Assembly (NCBI RefSeq): GCF_020520425.1
Contig: NC_079488.1
Span: forward strand, 23,128,247-23,192,246
Length of the DNA stretch: 64,000 bases
Direction of reading: 5' to 3'
Source: Spinacia oleracea
Taxonomy: Eukaryota; Streptophyta; Magnoliopsida; Caryophyllales; Amaranthaceae
The position numbers and the translations under genes are program-made. Shown here one piece after another: positions 11,621-23,400 of this stretch; the first letter of the stretch is position 1, and each line of letters begins with the position of its first letter. The notes beneath the pieces were generated by a model. That model saw nothing but the letters and a program-made list of their open reading frames with translations, did not search any database and was not told the origin of the DNA.

Positions 11621-12589
11621 GAAAAGGAAAGCTAGCTTATGAAATCTGAGTACAGATTTAAGCAAGCAATTGGGAATTAGAAATGTATTTTAGTGAAGCT
11701 AATAAGTATTTTAGTTTCATAAAATGTACATGTTTCTTATAGATATATAAGAAGTGTAGTGGGAGTACGTAAAACTTAATTGGTCCTATGTGTATCACAC
11801 ATATCTCTCTATTGTGAAATAACATTCAAATGCTAATGACTTAGATTTGAAATTATTCATCAATGATGGACCAAGGCGAAACTTAGTACATACTGGGTAT
11901 TAAGATCCATTTACAAAGATCTTATAATATTGTTTTGGATTAAGTAATGGCATTTACTAAATCAAACACGAAAGACTCCATTGGAGATATTCGACCCATG
12001 TGAATAAATCTAAGTAATGAATGTTTGAACTATGTATAAGCAATTACTAAGTTAAACATCAAAGGATCTAAATAAGATTCCTAACCTACATTATATGTCA
12101 AAGAATTTAGTTGGATTCAGTATCTACTGAAACTGAATGAGCTAAAGTTACATGAATATAATTCAATTGGGAATTATTCTGCAAAAGAATTTATCATGCA
12201 TGATATAATATGAGGATCGCCAAAAACGTATCGTATGACTTTGGGCATGACGAACATATACCAATCTCTATTGATCTAAGTAAAGATCAACTAGATTGAG
12301 ATCAAGAAAAACTTATGGTACTTGAAAAGGTACATAGGATTAGTTCTTGATTCAAGGAAATAAAGATATGCTAGATATTGATGCTACACGCATAAACACT
12401 GGCAAAGGTTCAAGCAAGACCCTTTGGAGTTAACCATTGATAAGGATGAGCTATAGAGCATCGTGTTTTGAAATGGCAACATGGATTGGAGACCATGAGT
12501 TGTTGCGTGGGAAATTAAAATATTAATTTCTATGTTCTAAGATACAGCTGGAAAATATTCCGCATATCTGTGAACTGCTTGGATAAGTA

Positions 12590-12800
12590 AATCCAAACAA
12601 AGCATCACTAGCAACCTAAACAGTTGAAGTAAAAGTACTTATTGCCTAAGAAGCAATAAAACAGGGTTGTTTGTTTATGTTAAAGAGTTCTTCACTGAAC
12701 TTGGGTAGATCATATGTCTTCTGACTTGATGGTTCTTCATTGGAAAATGCGTAGAACTACTCTTGTATCTAGAAGGAATAGATCACAAAATAAACACACT
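12590..12800 (+). pseudogene. Degenerate copia RNase H shreds
   Basis: Broken plus-strand frames recall copia RNase H: near 12640-12700 the text corresponds to 'EVKVLIA.EAIK' and 'VKEFFTELG', the usual region just before the end of pol. There are stops and frame changes every few codons. Assignment rests on order and spacing after the RT fragment. Confidence 0.4.
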
Positions 12801-13790
12801 CAAAAGATCTTATCATCATATCTCGAAGAACATTCGATGAAAAGGATATTAAGATTGGCAAAGCATGATAACTAAACCTATGCAACAAGTGAGAAGTAAC
12901 ACTCACATTGTGGCACCGAAAATCAAGCATAGCTTTGAATTCCATGAATTGTTTTAAAGATGGGTTTGAGGCCCATGGTTGTAAAACATTGGGGTTGAAC
13001 ATTTATCATATATGAAATGTATTTTCATATTCCATTTAATCTTGGTTTAGTATTTAAATGATGAGTCCCTTCAATTTGAGGATATATTCAAGATAGACTG
13101 TCAGGACCAGTCCCGTGACTAAGAAATGTCTATCAAGTGAACTTGAATGTCAAAAGTTGAAAATGGTCCCTGGTCGGAGTTTCCTATAAAATTGGACGCA
13201 TAGAAAACGTTAGACGACTAGAATGCAAGATGACTAGTAGTTCTGTTTCTTGAACTATGTGGACATGGCAATGTCATAATCATTTGCATAGATACTTACT
13301 TTGGGAAGACTAGTATCGGACAGACCTATGAAACTTTACTGTAAGAGATGAAAATCTGTCATAAGTAAATTTCATTAAAATTATTAGACACTAAATCCTC
13401 AATACCTGAGTGATTTGAGATTACTTGTTTGAGAACTGGTTGCTTTGACGTTGACCAACCGTCGCACCGTAAAAGGAGGCTATAAAGGCAACGCTCAGGT
13501 AATCACCTATCAAACGAAGTCTAATCTCAAGATCGCAAGATTGGGATTGTCCTCCCATAAATCGGGATGAGATGCTTAAAAGTTGTACAAGGCCACTCGG
13601 AGAGCTAGAAACTGTGAAATGCATGGCCGTGCTCGGATGAATCATAGGTTATGATTATCTGTTTATTTGATCAGTTGAACTCTGAAACCGAGAAACACCT
13701 CTGGACATAATAAGGATGACAACTCTTACCTTATGTTCAAGAGCAAGCATCGAACGACCAAGGAATTAGGAAATGCACACTTGTCCCTAA

Positions 13791-13805
13791 GGACAAGTGG
13801 GAGAC
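13791..13805 (+). other. Polypurine tract
   Basis: GGACAAGTGGGAGAC lies immediately before the 3' LTR (TGAAGG), the position of the plus-strand primer of reverse transcription. Confidence 0.6.
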
Positions 13806-15232
13806 TGAAGGAAATAATGCCCTTGGTCCAAGCATGCATTCTATGTTAAGTCTAAAAAATGCGGTTCAGTATTAATTAACAAGTTAATAATTCAGTGAGA
13901 TCAAGTGAGCTGAATGCCTAGCTAGAGGCCGCTTCAGTTCAAGTGGAATTAATGATATTAATCCACAGCTTACTCTTGACTGAACCCGTAGGGTCACACA
14001 AATAGTACGTAAACGGATCAAGTATTTAATTGCATTAAATACTCTATCTATGGATATTCGGAATTGACGGATCTTGGTTTCAGTGGGAGCTGAGATCGTC
14101 ACAAGCAAGAAATGAATACTCCGGAAACGATGATATTGCCGGAAACGGAAATATGGATCGTATCGGAAATATAAATATTATCCAAGTCGTAGATGTTGCC
14201 GGAAACGGAAACATGGTACGTATCGGAAAATATTATCGGAAATGAAAATATTGCCGGAATCGGAAATATTGCCGGAAACGGAAATATTGCCGGAAACGGA
14301 AATATTGTCAGAATCGGAAATATTATCGGAATCGGAAAATAATTCCGGAAACGGAAATATTAAATATTTGTTCAAAACGGAAATTAATTCCGGAATCGGA
14401 AATATTAAATATTGTTCGTATCGGAAATGAATTCCGGAAACGGGAATTTAATCGGAAGCGTATCGTACGAAGAAGCATCGGACGAGGCCTGCCGGACGAG
14501 GGCCCAGCACGAAGCCAGGCCATCGCCCAGCAAGCCAAGCGCGCCACATGAACAGCCAAGGCCACGCCAGGCCCAGCAGGCCATGGCAGCGCGCGCAACA
14601 ATGGGCTGCGAGCTGTGCTGCTGCTTGCGTGGGCTTTGCGGCTCGCGTGGGCCGAGCGGCCGTGTGGGCTGTGCGCGGGCATGGCCTGCATGCTCGTGGG
14701 TCATGCTCGTGTAGAATTTGTGTTCACATACGAAACCTAAATTGTATAGGATTTGTTTGATGATTAAATTCCTAATCCTAAAAGGATAAAATTAATTAGT
14801 TAGAGTCCTACTAGGATTCTAGTTTAACTAATTAGTATCCTAATAGGATTCCAGTTCCTTTTCCATACCTCTATAAATAAGGGCCTAGGGTCATTATTTG
14901 CAGACACGATTGAAGTATTCAAAGGGTAATTTTTTGAAATATAAATCAGCCATACACTTGCAATAAGAGCCGAAATTCCTAGTAACCTTAAGGGCGATTC
15001 TAGTTGGTCTAACTTGAGGCGGATCCGGACATACTGTGGACTATCTACGGAGGGACGACATTTGGGGTCCTAAAGACTTGTTCTTGTTCGGTTCGGGCGC
15101 AGCTAGGGAAGGCACGCTACAACATGTATGCATCAATTCTATGCTAAATGATTATGTGTAAATAATATGATTTCCTGGCTTTATGGTTTTTCCGCATGAT
15201 TTATGAACTGTCATATGTATCATAACCTATCA
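13806..15232 (+). repeat. 3' LTR (1427 bp)
   Basis: It is uninterrupted and runs from TGAAGGAAATAATGCC to CATAACCTATCA. Repeats of the form 'cggaaatattgccgga' fill 14140-14430, a GC-rich block follows (14480-14700), then the TATA box at 14872-14879. It differs from the 5' LTR by only scattered changes (for example ggagtcc/ggggtcc, and a short loss in the gcgcgcagc run). Confidence 0.9.
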
Positions 15233-15619
15233 CAATCATGATCTTCCTAATTACAACGAGGGCCATGCGATTATTGCGAAGTTGAAACCACATCAGTTGT
15301 CTATAGTTAAAGAACGGTCGACTAGTCATGTCAAACCAAACATGATTATGACTATTTTAAAGAATTTTGATCCTCGAATCTTAACTACAGTAAAACATGT
15401 TTACAATGCTCATCAAAAGTTAAAAACTGAAACGATGGGAGGTCGATTAGTGATGCAACAACTTATGAAACTCATTGTTGATAATAATTATGTGCAGTAC
15501 CATCGGGAAGAAGTTGGAACAAACGGGGTAAGGGATATATTTTTTGCACATCCAAGTGGTATTGAATTGGTGCGTTTATTTCCACATGTCATATTAATTG
15601 ATTGCTCTTATAAAACAAA
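15233..15619 (+). pseudogene. MULE transposase remnant, part 2
   Basis: It continues the frame broken at 3559: 'HDLPNYNEGHAIIAKL', 'NFDPRILTTVKHVYNAHQKL', then 'FPHVILIDCSYKT'. The last is the start of the MULE DDE domain (D-x-[ST]-Y-K-T). The frame then runs into a CACTA element. Joining across that element and one AAA duplication restores YKTNKYRM, the canonical family text, which confirms the boundaries. No stop lies in this piece. Confidence 0.85.
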
Positions 15620-18600
15620 AACTACAAGAAATTTACCTTTTCGTGGCGAATATTTAGTATCGAATTTATAATCGCTACCATAAATTAATAGTGTGTGTCA
15701 GTGTGTGAAATAACATAAACAATTGCAGCACTTTATAACCGCTATATTAACCCTCAATTAATCGAGACAATAAAATAATTAGATATTTATTCAAAATAAT
15801 GAAATATGCCAGCTTTACTTTTCACAATTTGGGCTTTAACTTTTCGCTCTAAATTTTCGGTTCCCTCCTCTCAGTCTTTACAGTTTTCTTCTCAACTATC
15901 AACTTAGGGTTAAGAGATTAATTTTCTCTCATCCATCAAATTCCTCCACAACTGACAAATCGAAGGCGAAACGGCTTTCCATTGTTCACCAGAAAATAAA
16001 ATCAAATTCGTGGATTCTCAACTTGATTTCTCGAAACTCCATTCGCACTTCGAGCTTGATTTCACAACAAGTTCCAGGTAATTTTCCTCTTTTTATTTTA
16101 ATTCTTTTCGAAATTTGGTTAAATTTTCCTTATTATTTCCCAAATCGAGTTCCTAATTATTTACGAAATTTGGTTGAATTTTCCTAATTCTTTTCGATAT
16201 TTGGATGATAATTACATATTAATTCGGTTGTCGTTATTCATTTCTCATCGCTTCTCTCCTTCCCCAAATTGAGGTACTCAGGGGCAAACCAATCCACCTT
16301 TCTCTGTTGATTTCACGAAGCAGTTCCAGGTATTTTTCCTCTTTTGTATTTTAATTCTTTTCAAAATTGGGTTGAACTTTCCAATTATTTTCGAATTTTG
16401 GTTGAATTTTTCTAATTCGTTTTGAATTTTGGTTGAATTTCCCTAATTATTTTTGAATTTTGGTTGAGATTTGGGTCTCTGGTTTTCGAAGATTGTGTTG
16501 TGACTTTAGGCCGAGGCACTGCAGTCATTGTATTACGTTTCTATCAATTTTGTTTGAAACTTGTCCCCAAAATAAAAGGTTGATCTAGTAAATTAATCTC
16601 GTAGTTGCTAAAATGCTAAGTTAATACTCCTACCAGGCCACATGTTTAGGAAGGCAGGAACTACAACCATGAGTACTTTACTGAGTGCTTGGTTCTTTTC
16701 TTATGAATTTTACGATCATTGATGATGGAAACCAAAAAACCAGAAGACAAGCAACCCTGTTCAAGAAAGGAATATAATAGCATATGCCTTTTAATTTCAT
16801 ATAATTTGGACATCTAGCGATAATTTTTAGATGTGTTTCAGTAATTGATATGATGCTCACCTTTTTAGGAAAGGAATAGCAGAAAAAGGAGATTTTGCCC
16901 ATCTAAAATCAAAGGGAAGTGAGTCATTAATTTGTGGCAGGTTGTGGAGTAGCTGGGGTTTGGTATGTTTCACCTACTTTGTAGATGTTTTCTACAGTAC
17001 ATGTTGGAGGCCATTGTCTTTTTGTCCCATGTCACGAGTAAATGCGTCCATCTCAACTACATTATTTAGAAAATTATAATGTATTGTTCTTGTGCTCCCC
17101 TTTGTGATCCATTTTCGGTAACCAGGGATGGCAATGTTAGGATGTCAAGTGGTCAGAACATACCAGAAAGTAGTTTTGCAGCTGCTATAATCAGAATAAT
17201 CACCCCTTGAATTCGAGGAACACAACATAGAGACTCCCAATACGAATAATCAGAATAATGAAGAAGATTTAGGTAACTCACTTCCCCACATCTTAGGTGT
17301 GATTGTCTCTCATTTCAAAATCAAAACACAGATTGAAGCATAGAGCGTTTGCTCCTCAAGGTATTGTTAGTGCTGTCAATGTTTTCAATTGAATACATAA
17401 ACCATGTTGGTTTTATACTTTTCTGCTTGTTTTTTGATTGAAATATACATTATAGGATTTGATTTTGAATAAAGTGTAGGATTTTGACCTAACTGAAAAC
17501 TGTTTTACAGTTGAGTTTAGTTTGATGCTAGAGACTGAGAGCTGTTTGGTTCATACAAGTACAGTTTGATGCTAGAATTAGAGCTGTCCGATTTTTATTG
17601 TTCCGCAGTCGAGTTAAGTTTCGTCTTGAGAGTGACGTAACTTTACCCAAAAGTTTGAGGTATCCGATTCATGTATAGGTATTGAGTTATCTCGTTAATG
17701 TCTTGTTCGGCTGTTGAGTTGGTTTTATGTGGAGTGTCACGATTCACGAAACCTTATTCAATTTAAAATTGTTTGGCATTCAAGTTTAGTTTAATGCTAG
17801 AAAATGAGCTATTTGGTTCATGTATTGTTCAACACTCAAGTTTAATTTCGTGTTGAGAGCCACAAAACCTTGTGCATTTTGGCCTAATTTAAAACTACTT
17901 TGAGAGGAGTAAGATTGAGAGAAGGTTGAGGCATTTGGAGAAGCACCTACGTTCATCATCTGGTGAACTACAAGAGATAGAGATAGCTCAGTTGAAAGAA
18001 GATCTGGAATATGTTAGGGTAAGTTCACTATGCTGTGTATGAAGTACCTCAAAGTTAGTAGTAATAGGTGTAGGATGACTGCATTTTGTCTGAAGTGAAA
18101 TCCCTTTCTATCTGGTTGGTGTTCTTAAGGAACTTTCTCCGGGTTATTCTGACTTTCTTCCTGCACCGACTATACATAAACTCTTCATTTCAGATAGCTT
18201 GTCATGTAAACAAAGGCTGAGGAGAGAACCCTCTACATCCCTTTTTTTAATGACTTGTTTACCAGTGTGTTTTATGTGAGAATAGGCTTCCCTGTCTAGG
18301 AGAAAGTTAAAGACTTTTTGCTGCTGATCAACGAATGCTTGTCCTGAGATGATCATTTTGATTCTTTAACATGTCTTCCTGTTGCCTGCTATGTATTGAT
18401 CACAACGTCTCATTTCTGTTTGTATGAAAATAGGCGTGTTTGTTGTGGATTCTTACAGCATTGCACTTGGGGAAACAACGAGAACAACTTGCAAAGCTAG
18501 AGGCTCATGCTGTAACCACAAATTGTTATGAAGATGATCTTAGGTGACACATGCTCTAATGCTCATGTTATGTAGACTATTATAATCTTAGGTAAAGTTA

Positions 18601-19027
18601 CGTCACTCTCAAGACGACACTTAACTATTTTGTAACGATTATAATCGCCGCTATATATTGCCAATCTGGACCTATAGTAGTGATTATAATCGATACGATA
18701 TGTATCTAATAAGTAATAACGTCTATTGCATTCACTACTAAAACTACAAACAATATAGATTCTTTTGACGCTAAAACTAATGTATTTGGTATGTGAAATT
18801 AGGGAATTATAGCGATTATAACCGCTACAATAAGCGATACTATTATACATTGTATTTCGTATCGATTGTTTTGGTCTACCCCATTGAATATAATAATCGC
18901 TGCGAAAGGCTACAACAACGGTGGCTATCGCCTCGAATAACTAATTGTTAGGGAATGTTTTCGTAGCGAATATATTCGCTACTATAGGCCAAAATGATCA
19001 CCACGAAAACCCTTTTTTCTTATAGTG
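15620..19027. mobile_element. Non-autonomous CACTA (En/Spm) element
   Basis: The right end, read inward, is CACTATAAGAAAAAAGGG. The left end is ACTACAAGAAATTTACC with the first C changed to A. AAA flanks it at 15617-15619 and 19028-19030, the 3-bp duplication usual for CACTA elements. Subterminal regions repeat 'cgaatat', 'ataatcgct', 'ataaccgct'. No transposase is present. The interior carries a leader-like region in which 'agttccaggta' plus intron-like text occurs twice (about 16070 and 16323), and exon-like pieces at 17905-18018 and about 18450-18546, suggesting captured host sequence. Confidence 0.82.
17905..18018 (+). pseudogene. Captured exon inside the CACTA element
   Basis: A clean 114-nt open stretch reads RSKIERRLRHLEKHL, then ELQEIEIAQLKEDLEYVR, and is followed by a good splice donor GTAAGT. 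It is a charged, probably helical segment. It loosely recalls the rRNA-processing protein EFG1 family ('LKEDLxYV' before 'FFPKTEKY'), but this rests on memory of the family and is uncertain. A second exon-like piece follows an acceptor (ttcttacag) near 18450: 'HLGKQREQLAKLEAH'. Confidence 0.4.
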
Positions 19028-19433
19028 AAACAAATATAGGATGTCTTTTATAGAAATAGTTAGTATGCTTCCCACTGGATTTTTTTTCTATTGGATTTTC
19101 ATGGTTGAAAGATGAGCAACAAGGGAGTTATTAATGGGCTCTTGGTTGTGTAAGACAATTATTTGATCCAGAGAAGTTGCCAATTGTAATTGTAACTGAT
19201 AGGGAATTGACTCTAATGCATGTGATCGTTGTTGTGTTTCCTACTTCCTCCCACCTTTTATGCACTAGACTTATTCAAAATCACAAAAAAACAAGTTTAT
19301 TGTGAAATCTTTCATAAAAAGGTGGCAAAGAGTAGTGGAAGTTGATACTATCGAAATGTATAGGAAAAGGTACATAGAAATGGTTAAAGCATTTGCTAGA
19401 ATACAAGCAGTACTGAACTACGTGAGATCATAA
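19028..19433 (+). pseudogene. MULE transposase remnant, part 3 (DDE region)
   Basis: After the CACTA element the frame resumes with 'KYRMSFIEIVSMLPTGF', then, with frame breaks, 'GCVRQLFDPEKLPIVIVTDRELTLM' split over several codons, and 'VVFPTSSHLLC'. These are the second Asp block (TDRE) and the FP-x-HLLC-x-H region of the MULE DDE domain. Stops and small indels follow. Homology ends near 19430, so the C-terminal third of a normal transposase is missing. Confidence 0.8.
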
Positions 19434-20473
19434 TGGATTGAGAAATATGCAATGTGCCGGTCCTGGGTCATCCATTCCTGATCCACGACCCATCAACCTC
19501 GCCCAACCCACTATGTTTGCCATAATCAATAACTATATACTAAAAAACACACCAGGAAAGATACGTATTATCTCCTAGTGTGTTCTTGCTTTTTTAAAAA
19601 AATATATATATTTTTGTTAAAAAACTTTTGAAACGTAATATTTTTTAGGATTATTTTTTTCATTTCCTCCTCATCTTCTATTTTATGGCAAAAGTCTTAA
19701 ATAATACATATTCCGTAATATTTATTAAAAAAGCCTAAAACTCTTGACCTGTTTAATGACTTTAAAAATCACTAGCTATAATAGTAAATAATATGTACGT
19801 ACGGAGTATTATTATACTTCCATACTGCTACAACATTTTACAAAACTTATCTAAAATAATCCAAGATGATATATGTCACATTGTCACTTCTTTGGGATAT
19901 CTAATAAATCATAAGCATGGGTTTTATTTTTAAAAAAAATCATCATACCCCACTATTTTCCCCCAAAAAAACTATAGTAAATTTTTAAACAGAATAGTAG
20001 TTTCTTTGAATTCAATATAGATGTAAATAGATATTTTCTATTTGTTCATATGACTAATATATTAGAAGAAATCTACACATTTCTAGAATAAATTTTATTG
20101 GAATAAATTTTATGGGGCCGGTGGCCTATCCTTAAAATTTATCCAAAATTTTGTGAATATTTTTGTTTATATAAAATGGTTCAATTTGTCATTTGAAAAA
20201 TTTACTAGACTTGAAATTTTATTTAGACCAAGTATATATTAATCTGAACATTATAAGTAGTATCATTTAAAACTTAAAATTTGGGTTTAACATAAATGTT
20301 CTATTACCAGACTTTAGACCATAGTAACAATATATTTTACTCCATATGAAACACTAATTATAATAAGTATCAGATGTCTAGGGTTAATATTTTTCTCTTC
20401 CGCTGTGCCCTAGCCGCTCTCTACCTTCTCCTTCTTTCTTCTTCTTCTTCCATCTTCCCCGTCGGTATTCACC
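19434..20473. other. AT-rich non-coding stretch
   Basis: No gene seen. Near 20370 the text 'aagtatcagatg' is a weak match to a Met-type primer site and would fit the start of the copia element that follows, but no copy of its LTR precedes it. Confidence 0.45.
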
Positions 20474-23400
20474 ATGTCCGGCGTCAAAACTTCCTTTCAT
20501 CCAGCCTTTGTCGTCTCCAACATCAAGAACCATGTTTCCGTCACTCTTGAAATGGAGAACGTTCAATATGGAACGTGGGCTGAGACGTTCAAGGTCCATG
20601 CTCGATCTCACCGTGTCCTTCATCACATTATTGCACCTGAGGAATCTGCCGAGAAGGAACCCGTGGACAAGGAGTTATGGACAGTCCTCGATGCTACCGT
20701 TCTTGGTTGGAATTTTGCCACAATATCCAACGACCTGTTAACCACCATCATTGAGGAAGACATGACTGCCATGGAGGCTTGGAATCGGTTGGAGAGCATT
20801 TTTCGTGACCATGCCAACTCGCGTGCGTCACTCTTGAGCAGGAACTCACCCATACTCGTATGGAGGATTTCCCCAATGCCTCTTCTTATTGTCAGTGCCT
20901 AAAGATGCTTTCGGACCAACTGAAAAACGTGGGTGCTCCGGTCTCGAATAATCGACTAGTTTTGCAGATGGTTGCGGGGTTGAAGGAAGCCTACAAATAT
21001 GTCGGCACAAATATTCGTCAAAGCAAGGTACTTCCATCCTTTTATGAAGCCCGTTCGAGTCTCTGTCTTGAAGAAAAAGGGTTAGCCGCCATGTTCGCCA
21101 CCGGTGGTGGTGGCGGCTCCGCCATGGTCGCTGTTTCTAGAGATACCGATGTTGATTCGGAGGTTTCTCATCCTCACCATAATTCCCACCATCGTGGGAG
21201 AAATAACAACCACCACAACAGGGGCCGAAATTCCGGTGGAGGGGGAAAGAAATCTGGCGGTGGTGGCGGCAACCGATCTGGTCGCGGCGGCCGCAACTCC
21301 GGGGGTGGCAACCAGAACCACGGAGGTCAGACGTAAGCAGCAGGGTCGTGGCCTTCCATGGCTCCTTGGGGATGGTTTAACCCTTAGGCTCTCCCCCCTT
21401 GTCCATTCCCAACTCAGGGGTGGGCCCGTCCAGCTCCTCGGCCCAATATGCAGCAAGCTGGTGTGCTTGGGCCTGCTCCAGTTCAGCCCACTTGGACTCC
21501 CCAGCAAGCTTACATGGCTGGAATGCCATCTTTTATGCCTGCCATGCAGGCCTACGCTCCTACGGACATCGAGGCCGCTATGCACACTATGTCTATGAAC
21601 CCTCCGGATGCAAATTGGTACATGGACACCGATGCTACATCTCATATGACATCTTCCCAAGGTAATCTCACGTCTTATTTTAATTTGAGCAATAAAAACG
21701 GTATTATTGTTGGTAATGGTCATATGATTCCAGTTCGTGGTTGTGGTCACACCCAGTTATCTCCCCCGAACCCCCCATTGTCTTTGAATAATGTTTTACA
21801 TGCTCCCAATATTATTAAAAATCTTGTGTCTGTCCGTAAATTTACTTCGGATAATTCTGTGACAGTCAAATTTGATCCTTTTGGATTTTCTGTGAAGGAT
21901 TTTCAGACGGGGAGATACCTAATGAGATGTGAGAGCCGGGGGAATCTTTATCCTATCACCTCCAACACCACCATCAACACCAATCAACCATCTTCTTTTT
22001 TGGCGTCCTCTCTTTGGCATGATCGTCTAGGTCACCCGGGCGATTCAGTTTTGAATTTTCTTAGGATTAATAAGCACATTGAATGTAATAAACTTCGTAG
22101 TTCTAAAGTTTGTCTTTCTTGTGTACTTGGGAAGCATATTAGGTTACCGTTTGTTGCTAGTACGTCTAGTACTTTGTTGCCATTTGATATTATTCATTGT
22201 GATCTTTGGACATCTCCGGGTTTGAGTTCTTCGGGACACCGATATTATCTGTTGCTTTTGGATGATTTTTCAAAATTTTTGTGGACATTTCGATTGCCAA
22301 AAAATCTCAAGTATACTCCATATTTTTGGCTTTTAGGGCTAATGTTCAAACCCAATTTGAACGTCGTATAAAAAGTATCCAATGTGACAATAGGAGAGAG
22401 TTTGATAATGGACCATTTTGGAAGTTTTGTGAGGAAAATGGCATGTCTTTTCGTCTCTCTTGCCCCCATACCTCTTCCCAAAATGGTAAGGTCGAGAGAA
22501 AAATTCGGTCTATCAATAATATCGTGCGAACTCTACTTGCACATGCTTCTTTACCATCCGCATTTTGGCACCATGCATTACAAATGGCTACCTATCTCAT
22601 AAATATCCTTCCAAGTAAATTATTGAAAAATCAATCTCCTCTTCATGTTCTCTACAAGAAGGACCCCTCTTATTCGCATATTCGGGTGTTTGGGTGTTTG
22701 TGTTATCCTCTTTTTCCTTCTACCACCATTAATAAATTACAAGCTCGTTCCACACCTTGTGTTTTTTTGGGCTATCCCCCTAACCATCGTGAATATAAGT
22801 GTTTTGATGTGTCGAACAACAAGATTATTATTTGCCGTCATGTGGTATTTGATGAAACTAAATTTCCGTTTTCTTCATTACGTACCCCTGCTCCCCATGC
22901 ATATGATTTTCTTGATAATGGTTTAAGTCCTTACACTTTGGACTTTGTTCACAATCAGTTGCCCAATGGCCAACCTGAACAGCCCACACAAACTCCCACA
23001 CCTTCTCCCACGGTCCATTTGCTACCCCACACTCCTCCTTTGGACCGACAAGCCCAACCTTCTTTGGTCCCCTTGTCCCCCACTCATGCAGCAGCCCCAA
23101 TTACTCCTACCTCCCTCCCTACGTCTTTTCCCATGCAGGCCACTCCTGCTCCAAGCCCCAGCGCTGGACAGGAGGGCTCAGGCCCAAACACATCTCCCAC
23201 ACTTGCTCCTGTGCTTCCTGCTTCCGTGTCACGGATGACCACACGTAGTCAACGTGGTATCTTTAAGCCCAAATGTCAGTTTAACTTAAATACCACGGTT
23301 ACGAAATCTCCTCTCCCTCGTAACCCAGTGACTGCCCTTCGTGACCCGAACTGGAAAATGGCTATGGATGATGAATATGATGCTCTTATTAAAAATAAGA

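Larger units (their letters stand above)
3560..15232 (+). mobile_element. Complete but non-coding copia-type LTR retrotransposon
   Basis: It is bounded by LTRs that begin TGAAGGAAATAATGCC and end CATAACCTATCA, with a 5-bp duplication CAATC at 3555-3559 and 15233-15237. An initiator-Met-type primer site follows the 5' LTR and a purine tract precedes the 3' LTR. The 7.4-kb interior holds only shreds of Ty1/copia reverse transcriptase and RNase H. LTR copies are near identical in most stretches, so the insertion is recent although its coding part is ruined. It splits the MULE transposase pseudogene. Confidence 0.9.

Noticed and set aside
15620..19027. Exons of an intact host gene between the TIRs
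   Set aside because: The pieces lie inside CACTA termini with target duplication, and most of the region has no open frame.
21082..21750. Minus-strand 222-residue frame
   Set aside because: It is the antisense shadow of the copia gag Gly-rich region.
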